Source of the DNA: Verrucomicrobiota bacterium
GTDB taxonomy: Bacteria > Verrucomicrobiota > Verrucomicrobiia > Chthoniobacterales > UBA10450
Assembly: GCA_003219945.1 (NCBI GenBank)
Contig: QHQV01000310.1
Coordinates: 1 to 12,107, forward strand
DNA: 12,107 nucleotides
Direction: 5' to 3'
Under the pieces are notes generated by a model. That model had not been told where the DNA came from. It did no database searches and saw nothing but the letters and a program-made list of their open reading frames with translations. The position numbers were made by a program, and so were the translations under genes. Each line of letters starts with the position of its first letter. The first letter of the stretch is position 1. Of the stretch, positions 5,784 to 12,107 are shown one piece after another.

Positions 5784-7003
5784 AATGCTTCGGCGACGGA
5801 ATCGGCTAACGCCTTGCCTTTCCGAGTCAGCAGGAAACTGTCGGTCGATTTTCGAAGCAACTTAAGCGTGATGAACTCATCAATTTGTGCGGAATCTTTC
5901 AGCTCCGAAGCCGAAATTCCGTCCCGCGTACGCAGCGCGAGCGCGATTCGCTCGGTGCGTTTCATTTCGTCCGTCAGATTTTCAATTGTTGCGCAGGGTG
6001 ATTGGTCCGAAAGAACGCGATCGCTGTACGCACGATAATCACACAGATTCTGCCAACGCCGCATTCCGATAGTTGAAACCGCACTCGGGCCGAAACCGAG
6101 ATAATCTTCGCCCAGCCAGTAGGCGCGGTTGTGAACTGATTCGAAACCGGGCCGCGCGTAGTTCGAAATTTCATATTGTTCGTAGCCCGCATTTTCCAGG
6201 ATGGCCATGGTCATTTCAAAGAACTCGGCCTCCACATGTTCATCATGCCGAAGTTCGCCCTTCGCGTGGCGAAGAAAGAATTCCGTGTCCTCCTCGTACG
6301 TCAGGCAGTAAGTCGAAATGTGTTCGGGTTGGAGCGCGACGGTCTTCTCCAAGCTCGCGCGCCACTGGCTTGCCGTTTGCCCCGGCAAACCGAACATCAG
6401 ATCGATATTGATATTGGTAAACCCAGCGGTACGCAGAATCCGAAACGATTCTTCCGCCTGCTGCGCATTGTGCTCGCGTCCGAGCAGTTCCAGCAATTGG
6501 CCGTCCCACGATTGCACGCCGAGACTGATCCGGTTCACACCGAATTTTTTGAGCACGGCTGCTTTTCTCGCGGAAACGCTTCCCGGATTGGCTTCCACTG
6601 TCCACTCAACCAGTTCCGATAGATCGAGCTTTTCGTGAAATCCGCATCGCAACAATTCCAGTTGCGCAATGTTAAGGACGGTCGGTGTGCCGCCACCAAA
6701 ATAGATCGTCGATGGACGAAGGCGGCGCGCCCGGCGGTCGCGCCCTACCAGCTCCCGCACGAGCGCCTCACAAAATCGCGAGGTCTGCGAGCGATCGAGC
6801 AAATCTTTGTAAAAGGCGCAATACGGACAGATGCGCGCACAGAAGGGGATGTGCACGTAGATATGCTGAATGGGGCTAAGCTTTTCGTACTGGAATTGTA
6901 GGGCGTCTGTGTCAGACGCCGCTTCTTGGACCGGCGTTTCACAGAAACGCCCTACAAAATCTGTAGGCGTTGCCGAAGTGTTGTGATTCGCGCCGTTACC
7001 CAT
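5777..7003 (-). CDS. hemW: HemW-type radical SAM protein (heme chaperone)
   Basis: HemW is the radical SAM relative of coproporphyrinogen dehydrogenase that binds and delivers heme. The cluster motif is HIPFCARICPYC with Cys55, Cys59 and Cys62; GGGTPTVL (103-110), EANPG (137-141), RISLGVQSWD (158-167), DLMFGLPGQT (201-210), QYEISNYARPG (276-286) and NRAYWLGEDYLGFGPSA (292-308) are family hallmarks. It has 408 residues if the ATG at 7003 is used, with about 47 before IYVHIPF, where the family normally has only a few. Residues 16-36 are encoded by a palindromic element (6896-6957), so the N-terminus seems to have been extended or replaced. Between the element and the domain there is no ATG, and GTG at residue 50 would start inside the first strand; ATG 7003 is the best choice. 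The stop codon also lies in an element (E2). It diverges from the DUF362 gene with a 26-bp gap. Enzyme identity is secure; the start is less so. Confidence 0.93.
   Translation of the reverse strand: MGNGANHNTSATPTDFVGRFCETPVQEAASDTDALQFQYEKLSPIQHIYVHIPFCARICPYCAFYKDLLDRSQTSRFCEALVRELVGRDRRARRLRPSTIYFGGGTPTVLNIAQLELLRCGFHEKLDLSELVEWTVEANPGSVSARKAAVLKKFGVNRISLGVQSWDGQLLELLGREHNAQQAEESFRILRTAGFTNINIDLMFGLPGQTASQWRASLEKTVALQPEHISTYCLTYEEDTEFFLRHAKGELRHDEHVEAEFFEMTMAILENAGYEQYEISNYARPGFESVHNRAYWLGEDYLGFGPSAVSTIGMRRWQNLCDYRAYSDRVLSDQSPCATIENLTDEMKRTERIALALRTRDGISASELKDSAQIDEFITLKLLRKSTDSFLLTRKGKALADSVAEAFV
6721..6749. repeat. 29-bp GC-rich repeat, copy B (inside hemW)
   Basis: The reverse complement of this stretch (beginning ggtagggcgc) matches 3601-3629 at 26 of 29 bases, with an exact 20-base core. 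It encodes roughly HemW residues 85-95, an Arg-rich helix region (GRDRRARRL) before the GGGTP motif. The spacing there is normal for the family as I remember it, so it may have replaced sequence, not lengthened it. Confidence 0.6.
6896..6957. repeat. Palindromic element E3 inside hemW 5' coding region
   Basis: Perfect 11-bp inverted ends ttgtagggcgt (6896-6906) and acgccctacaa (6947-6957) bound 62 bp. Inside are two perfect 8-bp hairpins with 3-base loops: ggcgtctg/cagacgcc (6902-6909 with 6913-6920) and ggcgtttc/gaaacgcc (6933-6940 with 6944-6951). A third, degenerate arm (tgtaggcgt, 6962-6970) follows directly. The element is open in the hemW frame and supplies about 21 residues. Confidence 0.8.
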
Positions 7004-7029
7004 AAAATCCGTCTGCCGTCGACTCTGTC

Positions 7030-8076
7030 ATGCTGATTCGAAACGTAGCTCTCGTTTTGTGTTGCGCCATCTCTTCCGGGCTGGCGCAAGGCCAGCAACC
7101 CGCGCCAACGCCCTCGATTGTGTACGCGGTGCACAATCCTGATTCAATCAAGCAGTACAAGACAAACCCGCACATCGTGCACGAAATGGTGAGCCGACTT
7201 GTGCTCGCTGTGACGGGGCAGTCTGACGTGACCAAGGCGTGTGCTTCGCTAGTCTCTCCCAGTGACCGCGTCGGTATCAAGATCTCGGCAGCGGGTGGCG
7301 AGCTTTTCACAACGCACCATGACATCGTAAACGCGATCGTGGACGGCCTCGCGGCGACAGGCCATCCACGCAGTAGTATCGTCGTTTGGGACCGCTCCCT
7401 CGGCGGAATCAAAGAAGCCGGATATCGGTCAGCGGTTGATGGATACCAGGTAAGGGCGATCGCGCCTCACGACGGGTAGGATGCGAAAACAATGCAATCT
7501 GCGCCTGTGGTAGGAAAACTCGTGTGGGGCGACTTCGACTATGTCCCCGACGGAGGGAAAATGCCGATTGTTGCCGATGCCGAAGCTACGAGCAATGTGA
7601 GTCATTTTTCGAAGATCGTCTCCAGCGAGGTGGACAAAATCATCAACGTCCCTGTGATGAGCGTGAGTGAAACCAACGGCATCGCGGGTTGCATTTACAA
7701 TATGACAATCCCGAACATCGACAACTGGCGCCGGTTCGCGCAGGGCTCCCGGTTCGGCGCGGAAAGTCTCGCGGAAATTTATGCCCACCCGCTCATCTCA
7801 AAAAAGGTCGTGTTCAATTTAATGGACGGGCTCATCGCGCAATACGCCGGCGGGCCGCAAGCGCAGCCGAATTACGCAGTGCATCATGCCACGCTGTATG
7901 CGAGCAAGGACCCGGTGGCTCTGGACGCCATCGCGCTGAAGCGATTGGAAGAATGGCGAAAGCGCGGGAGCCTCCGTCCTGTTGGGCCAGTGGCAGCCTA
8001 CATCGATGTTGCCAGCCAGCTCGGACTGGGTAACTCGGCCACTAATCGGATTGAGATCAGGAATATTGGGCGATGA
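7030..8076 (+). pseudogene. Exported DUF362 protein interrupted by an in-frame TAG
   Basis: Two stretches in the same frame, 7030-7476 and 7480-8073, join into one 348-codon DUF362 protein; DUF362 is a widespread family of unclear role, some members joined to ferredoxin domains, which are not seen here. The N-terminus MLIRNVALVLCCAISSGLAQG looks like a signal peptide, so the product would be exported. Recognisable stretches are SDRVGIKISAAGGELFTTH, SSIVVWDRS and EVDKIINVPVMS before the break and after it, then KDPVALDAIALKRLEEWR near the end. The only defect is TAG at 7477-7479 (codon 150, context HDG-stop-DAKT), probably once Tyr or another sense codon one base away. There is no frameshift and the downstream sequence looks well preserved, so the mutation is recent, a sequencing error, or read through. 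ATG 7492 could restart a cytoplasmic C-terminal piece, but that would lose the signal peptide. No ribosome-binding site is clear at 7030. It diverges from hemW. Confidence 0.85.
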
Positions 8077-8228
8077 GCTATTCGCGATTTAGGCGCATCA
8101 GCTATGCGAGTATGCGCCGAACACTAGCTGATCCGCCTCTCCCCTTGACGAGGGTAGAGGACTGAGGTGGGGGGATAAAGAATTGTGACTTGCTGGCGAA
8201 TCCAAAATCCGCACCAACAAGAGTGAGC
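8077..8228. repeat. Intergenic palindromic stretch before the squalene synthase gene
   Basis: The gap holds several inverted repeats: ggcgcat/atgcgcc (8092-8098 with 8112-8118), an alternative atcagct/agctgat (8097-8103 with 8126-8132), and cctctcccc/gggtagagg (8136-8144 with 8152-8160, one mismatch). The last, with the gactgaggtgggggg that follows, resembles a dispersed intergenic repeat I recall from many genomes. The hairpins could end transcription from the DUF362 gene. I see no good promoter for the next gene. Confidence 0.5.
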
Positions 8229-9227
8229 ATGAACGCGCGCTCGTATTTGCAGACGACCCTCCTGCGCTCTGTTTCGCGCTCGTTTTACCTGTCGATCCGA
8301 TGTTTACCGGTGCAATTACGCGAGCCGATCGCGCTGGCATATCTGCTCGCGCGAACAACCGACACCGTTGCTGACACAGCACAAATCTCGGGGAGCGTGC
8401 GAATGGAAACCGTGAAGCTGCTTTCCAATGGCATTCAAGGCACAGCGTCCCGTGACGTCGTCGCGGAGGTGATCGCGTCGTTTGTTTCGCTTCAGGAGAA
8501 CGCGAGCGAACGACGGCTCCTCGAATCACTACCTGATTGCCTGGGTTGCCTGGAAGCAATGGAGCACGCAGACCGCAACGACATTCGATTTGTGCTCGAA
8601 AAAATTACGCGTGGGCAGATGTTGGACCTGCGACGCTTCGATGATCCTAACAAAATCCGAGCGCTTGGCACCGCTGCCGACCTCGATGAATACACCTATC
8701 TAGTTGCCGGTTGTGTCGGTGAGTTTTGGACACAACTCTGTTTTCGGCATGTTCGCCAGTTCGCGAACCGGAGCGAAGACGAGATGCTGGCTCTCGGAAA
8801 ATCTTACGGTATGGCGCTTCAATTGATCAACGTGCTGCGCGACGCCGGTTCCGATCTCCGCGCTGGCAGATGTTATTTTCCCGAACACGAATTAAGCGCA
8901 GTGCATCTGAGTCCGTCAGAGATTTTCTCCGAACCGGAGCGCTTCCAGCCGATCTATCGAACATGGCTAGAGAAGGCAAAGGCAGGCCTTGCATCTGGAA
9001 TGGAATATTCGCGCGCGATCAAAAATCGCCGAGTCCGTGGTGCGACGGTGCTGCCGGCGTTAATCGGCGCGCGCACACTTTCCCTTTTGGAGGCGTCCGG
9101 TCCTGCGGCCTTGCAGCGCACAGTGAAAGTCCCTCGCGCTGAGGTACGCACAATGATTTTATCGCTAGCATTGACCATTGTATCGCGCCGGAAAATGGAT
9201 GCGGTATTCGACCGGGCCAAACTGTAG
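8229..9227 (+). CDS. Squalene/phytoene synthase family protein, probably squalene synthase
   Basis: The family joins two prenyl diphosphates head to head; the likely reaction is two farnesyl diphosphates to squalene, feeding hopanoid or sterol-like lipids. At 332 residues it has the expected length. The first Asp-rich motif is DTVAD (Asp45, Asp49 in LARTTDTVADT) and the second is DAGSD (Asp205, Asp209 in NVLRDAGSDLRAGRCYFP). EYTYLVAGCVGEFW (154-167) is like the single-enzyme squalene synthases rather than HpnC/HpnD, but I cannot exclude phytoene synthase. I chose ATG 8229 over the in-frame TTG at 8190 because the protein then begins like its relatives (SYLQTTLLRSVSRSFYLSI) and AAGAG lies upstream. 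No cyclase or other hpn gene is in the window. The stop codon overlaps the left end of element E4, which separates it from the convergent UDG gene. Confidence 0.9.
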   Translation: MNARSYLQTTLLRSVSRSFYLSIRCLPVQLREPIALAYLLARTTDTVADTAQISGSVRMETVKLLSNGIQGTASRDVVAEVIASFVSLQENASERRLLESLPDCLGCLEAMEHADRNDIRFVLEKITRGQMLDLRRFDDPNKIRALGTAADLDEYTYLVAGCVGEFWTQLCFRHVRQFANRSEDEMLALGKSYGMALQLINVLRDAGSDLRAGRCYFPEHELSAVHLSPSEIFSEPERFQPIYRTWLEKAKAGLASGMEYSRAIKNRRVRGATVLPALIGARTLSLLEASGPAALQRTVKVPRAEVRTMILSLALTIVSRRKMDAVFDRAKL

Positions 9228-9283
9228 CCGTTGCCCTCTGGGCAACGTATTCATCGCCGCGCTCACACGGCGAAGCCATTACA
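9223..9283. repeat. Palindromic element E4 between convergent genes
   Basis: tgtag (9223-9227) and ttaca (9279-9283) are imperfect inverted ends. Inside are cgttgccc/gggcaacg (9229-9236 with 9240-9247, 3-base loop) and cgccg/cggcg (9255-9259 with 9268-9272). The left end contains the synthase stop TAG (9225-9227); the right end contains the glycosylase stop TAA on the minus strand (9279-9281). It fills the 51-bp gap and may act as a terminator for both genes, although there is no T-run. Confidence 0.55.
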
Positions 9284-10088
9284 GAAAGTAATTTCGCTGT
9301 CGTTCGCTGATTGGTCGATCCAGCCGCTCCAACACTTGAAGCATGTCTTCCCAAACTTTCCTTTTTTCGGAAGGCGCCTGGTTTCGGAGCAAGTATGCGG
9401 GATGATATGTGATCATGAGCGGAATGCTGTTGTAAATATGCCAGCGACCACGCAATTCGCGCATTGTCGCTCGCGTCCCGAGCAACCCCTCGACCGCGAC
9501 CGCGCCGAGCGCGACCAACACAGTTGGCTGAATGATTTCGATCTGTTCCACAAGATAAGGTCGACACGTTTGCATCTCTGCCGGCGTCGGCGGGCGATTC
9601 CCAAAGCTGCCTGCCGGCACATCCGGGCGGCACTTCAGGATATTGGCAATGTAAACGTCTTCGCGCGCGAAGTTCATCGCCTTCAAAATTCTCGTCAGTA
9701 ATTGTCCGGCGCGTCCGACGAACGGTTCGCCTTGCTGATCCTCATCTGCGCCGGGCGCTTCACCGATGAACATTAAATCGGCGTTTGGATTTCCGACGCC
9801 GAACACTGTTTGCGTCCGCGAGCAGGCGAGATGCGCACATCTCGTGCAAGCGCCGACGCGTTCGCGAACCGCGGCCAGTAAATCCGCTTTATTTCCCGCC
9901 GCCTGTAGATGTCGCGCTGTGGGCGACAGGCAGTCACTCAGAGCCGCGGTCGTAACAACGGAAACGGTTACGAGATCAGCAGCTTGCAATCGCGCCAGCG
10001 CAGTTCTCGATGCGCGTGGCTCGTGATCGCTCTTTTCTCGAATCCTCTCCAGCGCTGCGATGACTAAATCGAGAGCTGACTGCGTCAT
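9279..10088 (-). CDS. Uracil-DNA glycosylase, family 4 (iron-sulfur)
   Basis: This enzyme removes uracil from DNA to start base-excision repair. The four cluster cysteines are Cys81 and Cys84 (CTRC), Cys153 (LKCRP) and Cys175 (TCRPYL). Active-site motif A is [23 protein letters not shown] (from 109), with Glu110-Ala-Pro-Gly as in family 4, and motif B is HPAYLLRN (229-236). The catalytic domain covers about 75-255. The first 75 residues are a variable, weakly conserved extension common in this family; part of it (about 53-62) is encoded by a hairpin with a TGTAG start. The ATG at 10088 has only a distant GGATGA upstream, so the start is fair but not certain. It is convergent with the squalene synthase gene and lies 153 bp downstream of the FecR gene on the same strand, so is probably transcribed alone. 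Confidence 0.95.
   Translation of the reverse strand: MTQSALDLVIAALERIREKSDHEPRASRTALARLQAADLVTVSVVTTAALSDCLSPTARHLQAAGNKADLLAAVRERVGACTRCAHLACSRTQTVFGVGNPNADLMFIGEAPGADEDQQGEPFVGRAGQLLTRILKAMNFAREDVYIANILKCRPDVPAGSFGNRPPTPAEMQTCRPYLVEQIEIIQPTVLVALGAVAVEGLLGTRATMRELRGRWHIYNSIPLMITYHPAYLLRNQAPSEKRKVWEDMLQVLERLDRPISERQRNYFL
9904..9931. repeat. Hairpin with TGTAG start inside the UDG N-terminal extension
   Basis: tgtcgc/gcgaca (9910-9915 with 9923-9928, 7-base loop) follows tgtag (9904-9908); an alternative pairing is gcctgt/acaggc (9901-9906 with 9926-9931). It lies in the poorly conserved part of the glycosylase. No matching right end is found, so relation to the other elements is weak. Confidence 0.3.
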
Positions 10089-10241
10089 GTACGGCGATCA
10101 TCCAAAATTCCGGGCGCGACTGCAAACAATTTCGGTAAAGCACACGCGTGCTTGCAATTTTAGCGTCTCGAATCGGGGGCGAATCCGAAATTCAGCGGTC
10201 AAAAACCGCGCCCCGGCGAATCCGGCGGCGAACAAGATTGC
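10089..10241. other. Gap between the FecR lipoprotein gene and UDG
   Basis: The 153 bp hold no ORF of note. Inverted repeats are gcggt/accgc (10195-10199 with 10205-10209), which could end the FecR transcript, and aagcac/gtgctt (10138-10143 with 10148-10153). The promoter of the UDG gene should also be here, but I cannot pick one. Confidence 0.35.
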
Positions 10242-10949
10242 TTAAAACACGCGGCGGTTTTGCCAACCGGCCGCTTGATTCAGCAACTCCGGTTCGACGT
10301 CCAGCGCCGTTTTGATGTCCATCTGCGCGCTCGCATCGGCAGTCGCAGCGTTCGGCTCCTTGGACGCTGTTGGCCATTGAGAGAAATAGCCCGCAGCAAT
10401 TTCCACCGGCGGTTGCGCGTCGGTGGACGCGTTTAATTCGCCTCGTCCGCACGTTACTCTGCTCGTTGTGCCGTTAGTCCAAACAGCGAACAGGCAATCG
10501 GAATCGGGGTTGAGCGTTACCTGGCCTGTTGTGACACTAAACTCTGATGCGCTTGTATCACTGTGGCTGAATAAACTAACAATCCTTCCACGGTTCAATC
10601 GTACGGATGCACGCCGATCAAGCACGCCGCCAGCGGTCTCGTTGCCGTCTTTCGTTAGTCTGAGGTCTTGTATTTTGATCTCGGAATTTCCGGATAATTG
10701 GACGAATGCGCCCGGTATTAGCGCTAGATTGATTGAGGCGCCGTTTGATGTGCGCACTGTGTCGCCCGCGTGAATTTTGCTTTTGGACGTGACCGGTTGG
10801 AAATCATTTCGTTCGGCGTTGCCGAAAACGACGTTGCCAGTTGCGAAAAACACTGTCGCCGCTGTCGCACGAGTGATTCCTTTCGAGCATCCGTTTTCCA
10901 ATAGGCAAAAACAGAGCGTGAGCACGCTGCAAAATAAAACACGACGCAT
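10242..10949 (-). CDS. FecR-domain lipoprotein, unknown role
   Basis: This 235-residue protein begins MRRVLFCSVLTLCFCLLENGC, a lipoprotein-like signal with the lipid-bearing Cys probably Cys21; the lipobox (LENGC) is poor, so plain secretion is possible. Residues about 57-145 form a FecR-type beta domain: IHAGDTVRTSNGASINLALIPGAFVQL-like sequence followed by ASVRLNRGRIVSLF and FSVTTGQV. In siderophore systems FecR relays signals to a sigma factor, but a free FecR domain without membrane helix or sigma gene nearby, as here, is common in Verrucomicrobia and related phyla and has no assigned task. The C-terminus (170-235) is hydrophilic and Ala-rich. No strong ribosome-binding site; the ATG is chosen because it gives the full signal sequence. 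It is 68 bp after the secreted-protein gene at 11018, same strand. Confidence 0.8.
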   Translation of the reverse strand: MRRVLFCSVLTLCFCLLENGCSKGITRATAATVFFATGNVVFGNAERNDFQPVTSKSKIHAGDTVRTSNGASINLALIPGAFVQLSGNSEIKIQDLRLTKDGNETAGGVLDRRASVRLNRGRIVSLFSHSDTSASEFSVTTGQVTLNPDSDCLFAVWTNGTTSRVTCGRGELNASTDAQPPVEIAAGYFSQWPTASKEPNAATADASAQMDIKTALDVEPELLNQAAGWQNRRVF

Positions 10950-11017
10950 TCCAAATGTTCGCGATTAGCGGGGCAAAGACCTAAGCCGCGAACCGTCTTA
11001 AACGGTCAGTAACGCTG

Positions 11018-11464
11018 CTATGGGGCACCATCACCGTGATTTTGCCAGTACGCGCCGGGCGTCAGCCAGAATCCTGCTGGCTGAAGATAAACTAGATTTG
11101 AATCCCACATGGCAACGTACAGATGTTCGGCGCCGGGCTGGATGTTCACTGTTGTCGAAGTTGGCTCGGTATAACCTGAAGCCGGCACCTTCAGGACAGT
11201 CAACACATGAGGCCCTGCTGACAGCCAAGTGCTGTAGCTGTGACCCTGTGCGATGCTTGTCACAGGCTTGCCATCGATCTGAAGATGGAAACCGAGATTC
11301 CAGCCGAAGTTCGGCGCTCTGTCGATGGTGAGGCGACCAGGCGGGAAGTGGTGATTAGACCGGAGGTAACCAGCACCTCCATGCGCAACCGTGCTAATGA
11401 ACATTGCGCACCCGAAAACCGACATCAGAAGAACATTCCTCGCGAAGCTGAGTTTTGAATTCAT
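11018..11464 (-). CDS. Small secreted protein, unknown function
   Basis: The protein has 148 residues if it begins at the ATG at 11464. I prefer that start to a more upstream in-frame one (11524) because it places MNSKLSFARNVLLMSVFGC directly as a signal peptide, with cleavage likely after STVA or HGGA near residue 27-31. The mature part is beta-rich, with FHLQIDGKPVTSI, WLSAGPHVLTVLKV and TTVNIQPGAEHLYVAMWD, a layout like PEGA-type domains (short surface beta folds), but I do not claim membership. A TACAAT stands just upstream of the ATG on the minus strand but is too close to be a usual promoter. The same strand carries the FecR lipoprotein 68 bp downstream; the two may be co-transcribed. 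A weak hairpin (accgt/acggt, 10992-11006) lies between them. Confidence 0.65.
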   Translation of the reverse strand: MNSKLSFARNVLLMSVFGCAMFISTVAHGGAGYLRSNHHFPPGRLTIDRAPNFGWNLGFHLQIDGKPVTSIAQGHSYSTWLSAGPHVLTVLKVPASGYTEPTSTTVNIQPGAEHLYVAMWDSNLVYLQPAGFWLTPGAYWQNHGDGAP

Positions 11465-11718
11465 GGCAGATATTGTAACCATTGAACTCGGTTTTCGCCA
11501 GCAGGTTGTGGCCGAAGCTCTCAAATATCTTTTAAAAGTTTCAGTTCGCTCGAAAAGTCGCGACGGTAGCCTGGCTGTCAGCCTCTTTTACCATCCGAAT
11601 TCTCCCGATACCGTCAAACAGGGCAACGAGAAAATGACAACATTTTTGATTGGCAGACAGTGAATGTTGGCGGCGTTTCTTGCGCTGGAACAAGCTGTGG
11701 CTCCAAACAGCGACGAAA
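11465..11718. other. Gap upstream of the small secreted-protein gene
   Basis: These 254 bp lie between the stop of the edge gene and the chosen start of the 11018 gene, all on the minus strand. Short open stretches exist here but none has a recognisable protein or good codon pattern. The promoter of the secreted-protein gene is expected in this stretch; I see no repeat. Confidence 0.4.
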
Positions 11719-12107
11719 TTAGCCGGGAAACCGAATGTCGCCTGCGGCTTGTCCGACGCTAACGCGGATACGTCGTTCCGTTGAGGGGATGTTGTCCCCG
11801 TAGATGCCGAGTGTGAACGTATGTATTGCCGGCGCTTGGAGGTTACAGCTAATGGAGGGACCTCGCGTGACGAAGTGGGTGAAAGGGCGCATCGGAGCGT
11901 TTTGAATATCCCTTCGACTGCCGATATCAAAAATCCAGCGCTCGCCTCGATTAAGCCTCATCGAGTCGCGAATGCCACCTTGCCATTGGAGAAAACCATT
12001 TTGAACCCTATTTGCGTTTGGCGGGAGATTCGGGCCTTTAATCCTAAGTAATTTCAGACGGCATCGTTGCAACCCGCGATCACCGATGTTTGTAATACTG
12101 CCACGAA
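11719..12107 (-). CDS. C-terminal end of an unknown protein, cut by the window edge
   Basis: A minus-strand frame is open from the right edge to TAA at 11719-11721, giving 128 residues. The TTG at 12072 is not needed as a start, since the frame continues upstream (RGSITNIGDRG). I do not recognise it. It is mixed polar and hydrophobic, with a start like the strands of Ig-like or CARDB-type domains (SITNIGDRGLQRCRLKLLRI), two cysteines (QRCR, ISCN), and a beta-like end (HTFTLGIYGDNIPSTERRIRVSVG). This suggests the last domain of a secreted or surface beta-sandwich protein, by inference only. Another minus-strand frame overlaps it (11541-11930), so the choice of frame rests on protein-like composition and the edge-open reading. 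Confidence 0.5.
   Translation of the reverse strand, partial: RGSITNIGDRGLQRCRLKLLRIKGPNLPPNANRVQNGFLQWQGGIRDSMRLNRGERWIFDIGSRRDIQNAPMRPFTHFVTRGPSISCNLQAPAIHTFTLGIYGDNIPSTERRIRVSVGQAAGDIRFPG

Noticed and set aside
7477..7479. TAG read as pyrrolysine or another special amino acid
   Set aside because: Nothing in the window suggests pyrrolysine machinery, and the gene family does not use it; a mutation or sequencing error is simpler.
8190..8228. TTG start giving a 13-residue longer squalene synthase
   Set aside because: The added residues are not like the family N-terminus and lie next to intergenic repeat DNA; ATG 8229 fits better.
10242..10949. FecR as anti-sigma regulator of an iron uptake system
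   Set aside because: There is no transmembrane helix after the signal, no sigma factor gene and no TonB receptor in view, so only the domain name can be given.
11541..11930. 129-residue minus-strand open frame overlapping the edge gene
   Set aside because: It is rich in Ser, Arg and Gln with no domain-like pattern, whereas the other frame is open to the window edge and looks like a beta-rich protein. I am not fully certain.

Overview
The window looks like a piece of a soil Verrucomicrobium, perhaps a relative of Spartobacteria such as Candidatus Udaeobacter. I infer this from moderate GC content, the gene families and many short palindromic intergenic elements. The assignment is by impression and was not checked against any database. 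Most of the window is ordinary housekeeping and envelope genes, in a mixed order with no large operon.

Layout. Bases 1-2280 (+) are the C-terminal three quarters of an AcrB-type RND efflux permease. Convergent to it is a minus-strand cluster, read right to left: manC-like mannose-1-phosphate guanylyltransferase (3638-4711), ruvX (3163-3594) and truA (2324-3097). A small two-helix membrane protein (4782-5084, +) diverges from manC. Bases 5085-5776 hold no intact gene: a palindromic element, a decayed gene of 17-residue repeats on the minus strand, and a second element touching the end of hemW. hemW (5777-7003, -) diverges from an exported DUF362 protein (7030-8076, +) that is broken by one in-frame TAG. 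A squalene/phytoene synthase (8229-9227, +) converges on a family 4 uracil-DNA glycosylase (9279-10088, -). The right end carries three minus-strand genes for secreted or surface products: a FecR-domain lipoprotein, a small secreted protein of unknown role, and the C-terminal end of an unknown protein cut by the window edge.

I see no defence system, CRISPR array, transposase, rRNA or tRNA. The unusual signal is a set of short MITE- or REP-like elements, about 60-100 bp, with ends resembling TGTAG...CTACA and one or two strong internal hairpins. They sit at gene edges or inside genes. One (6896-6957) is read in frame as part of the HemW N-terminus. One (5687-5783) carries the hemW stop codon in its end. 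One (9223-9283) carries the stop codons of both convergent genes in its two ends. In addition, a 12-codon segment of truA that looks like an insert coincides with a double hairpin, and a 29-bp GC-rich sequence occurs both in the manC-ruvX gap and inside hemW. The second notable signal is decay: the 51-bp-period repeat gene has lost 37 nt exactly between repeat units, and DUF362 has an amber codon.
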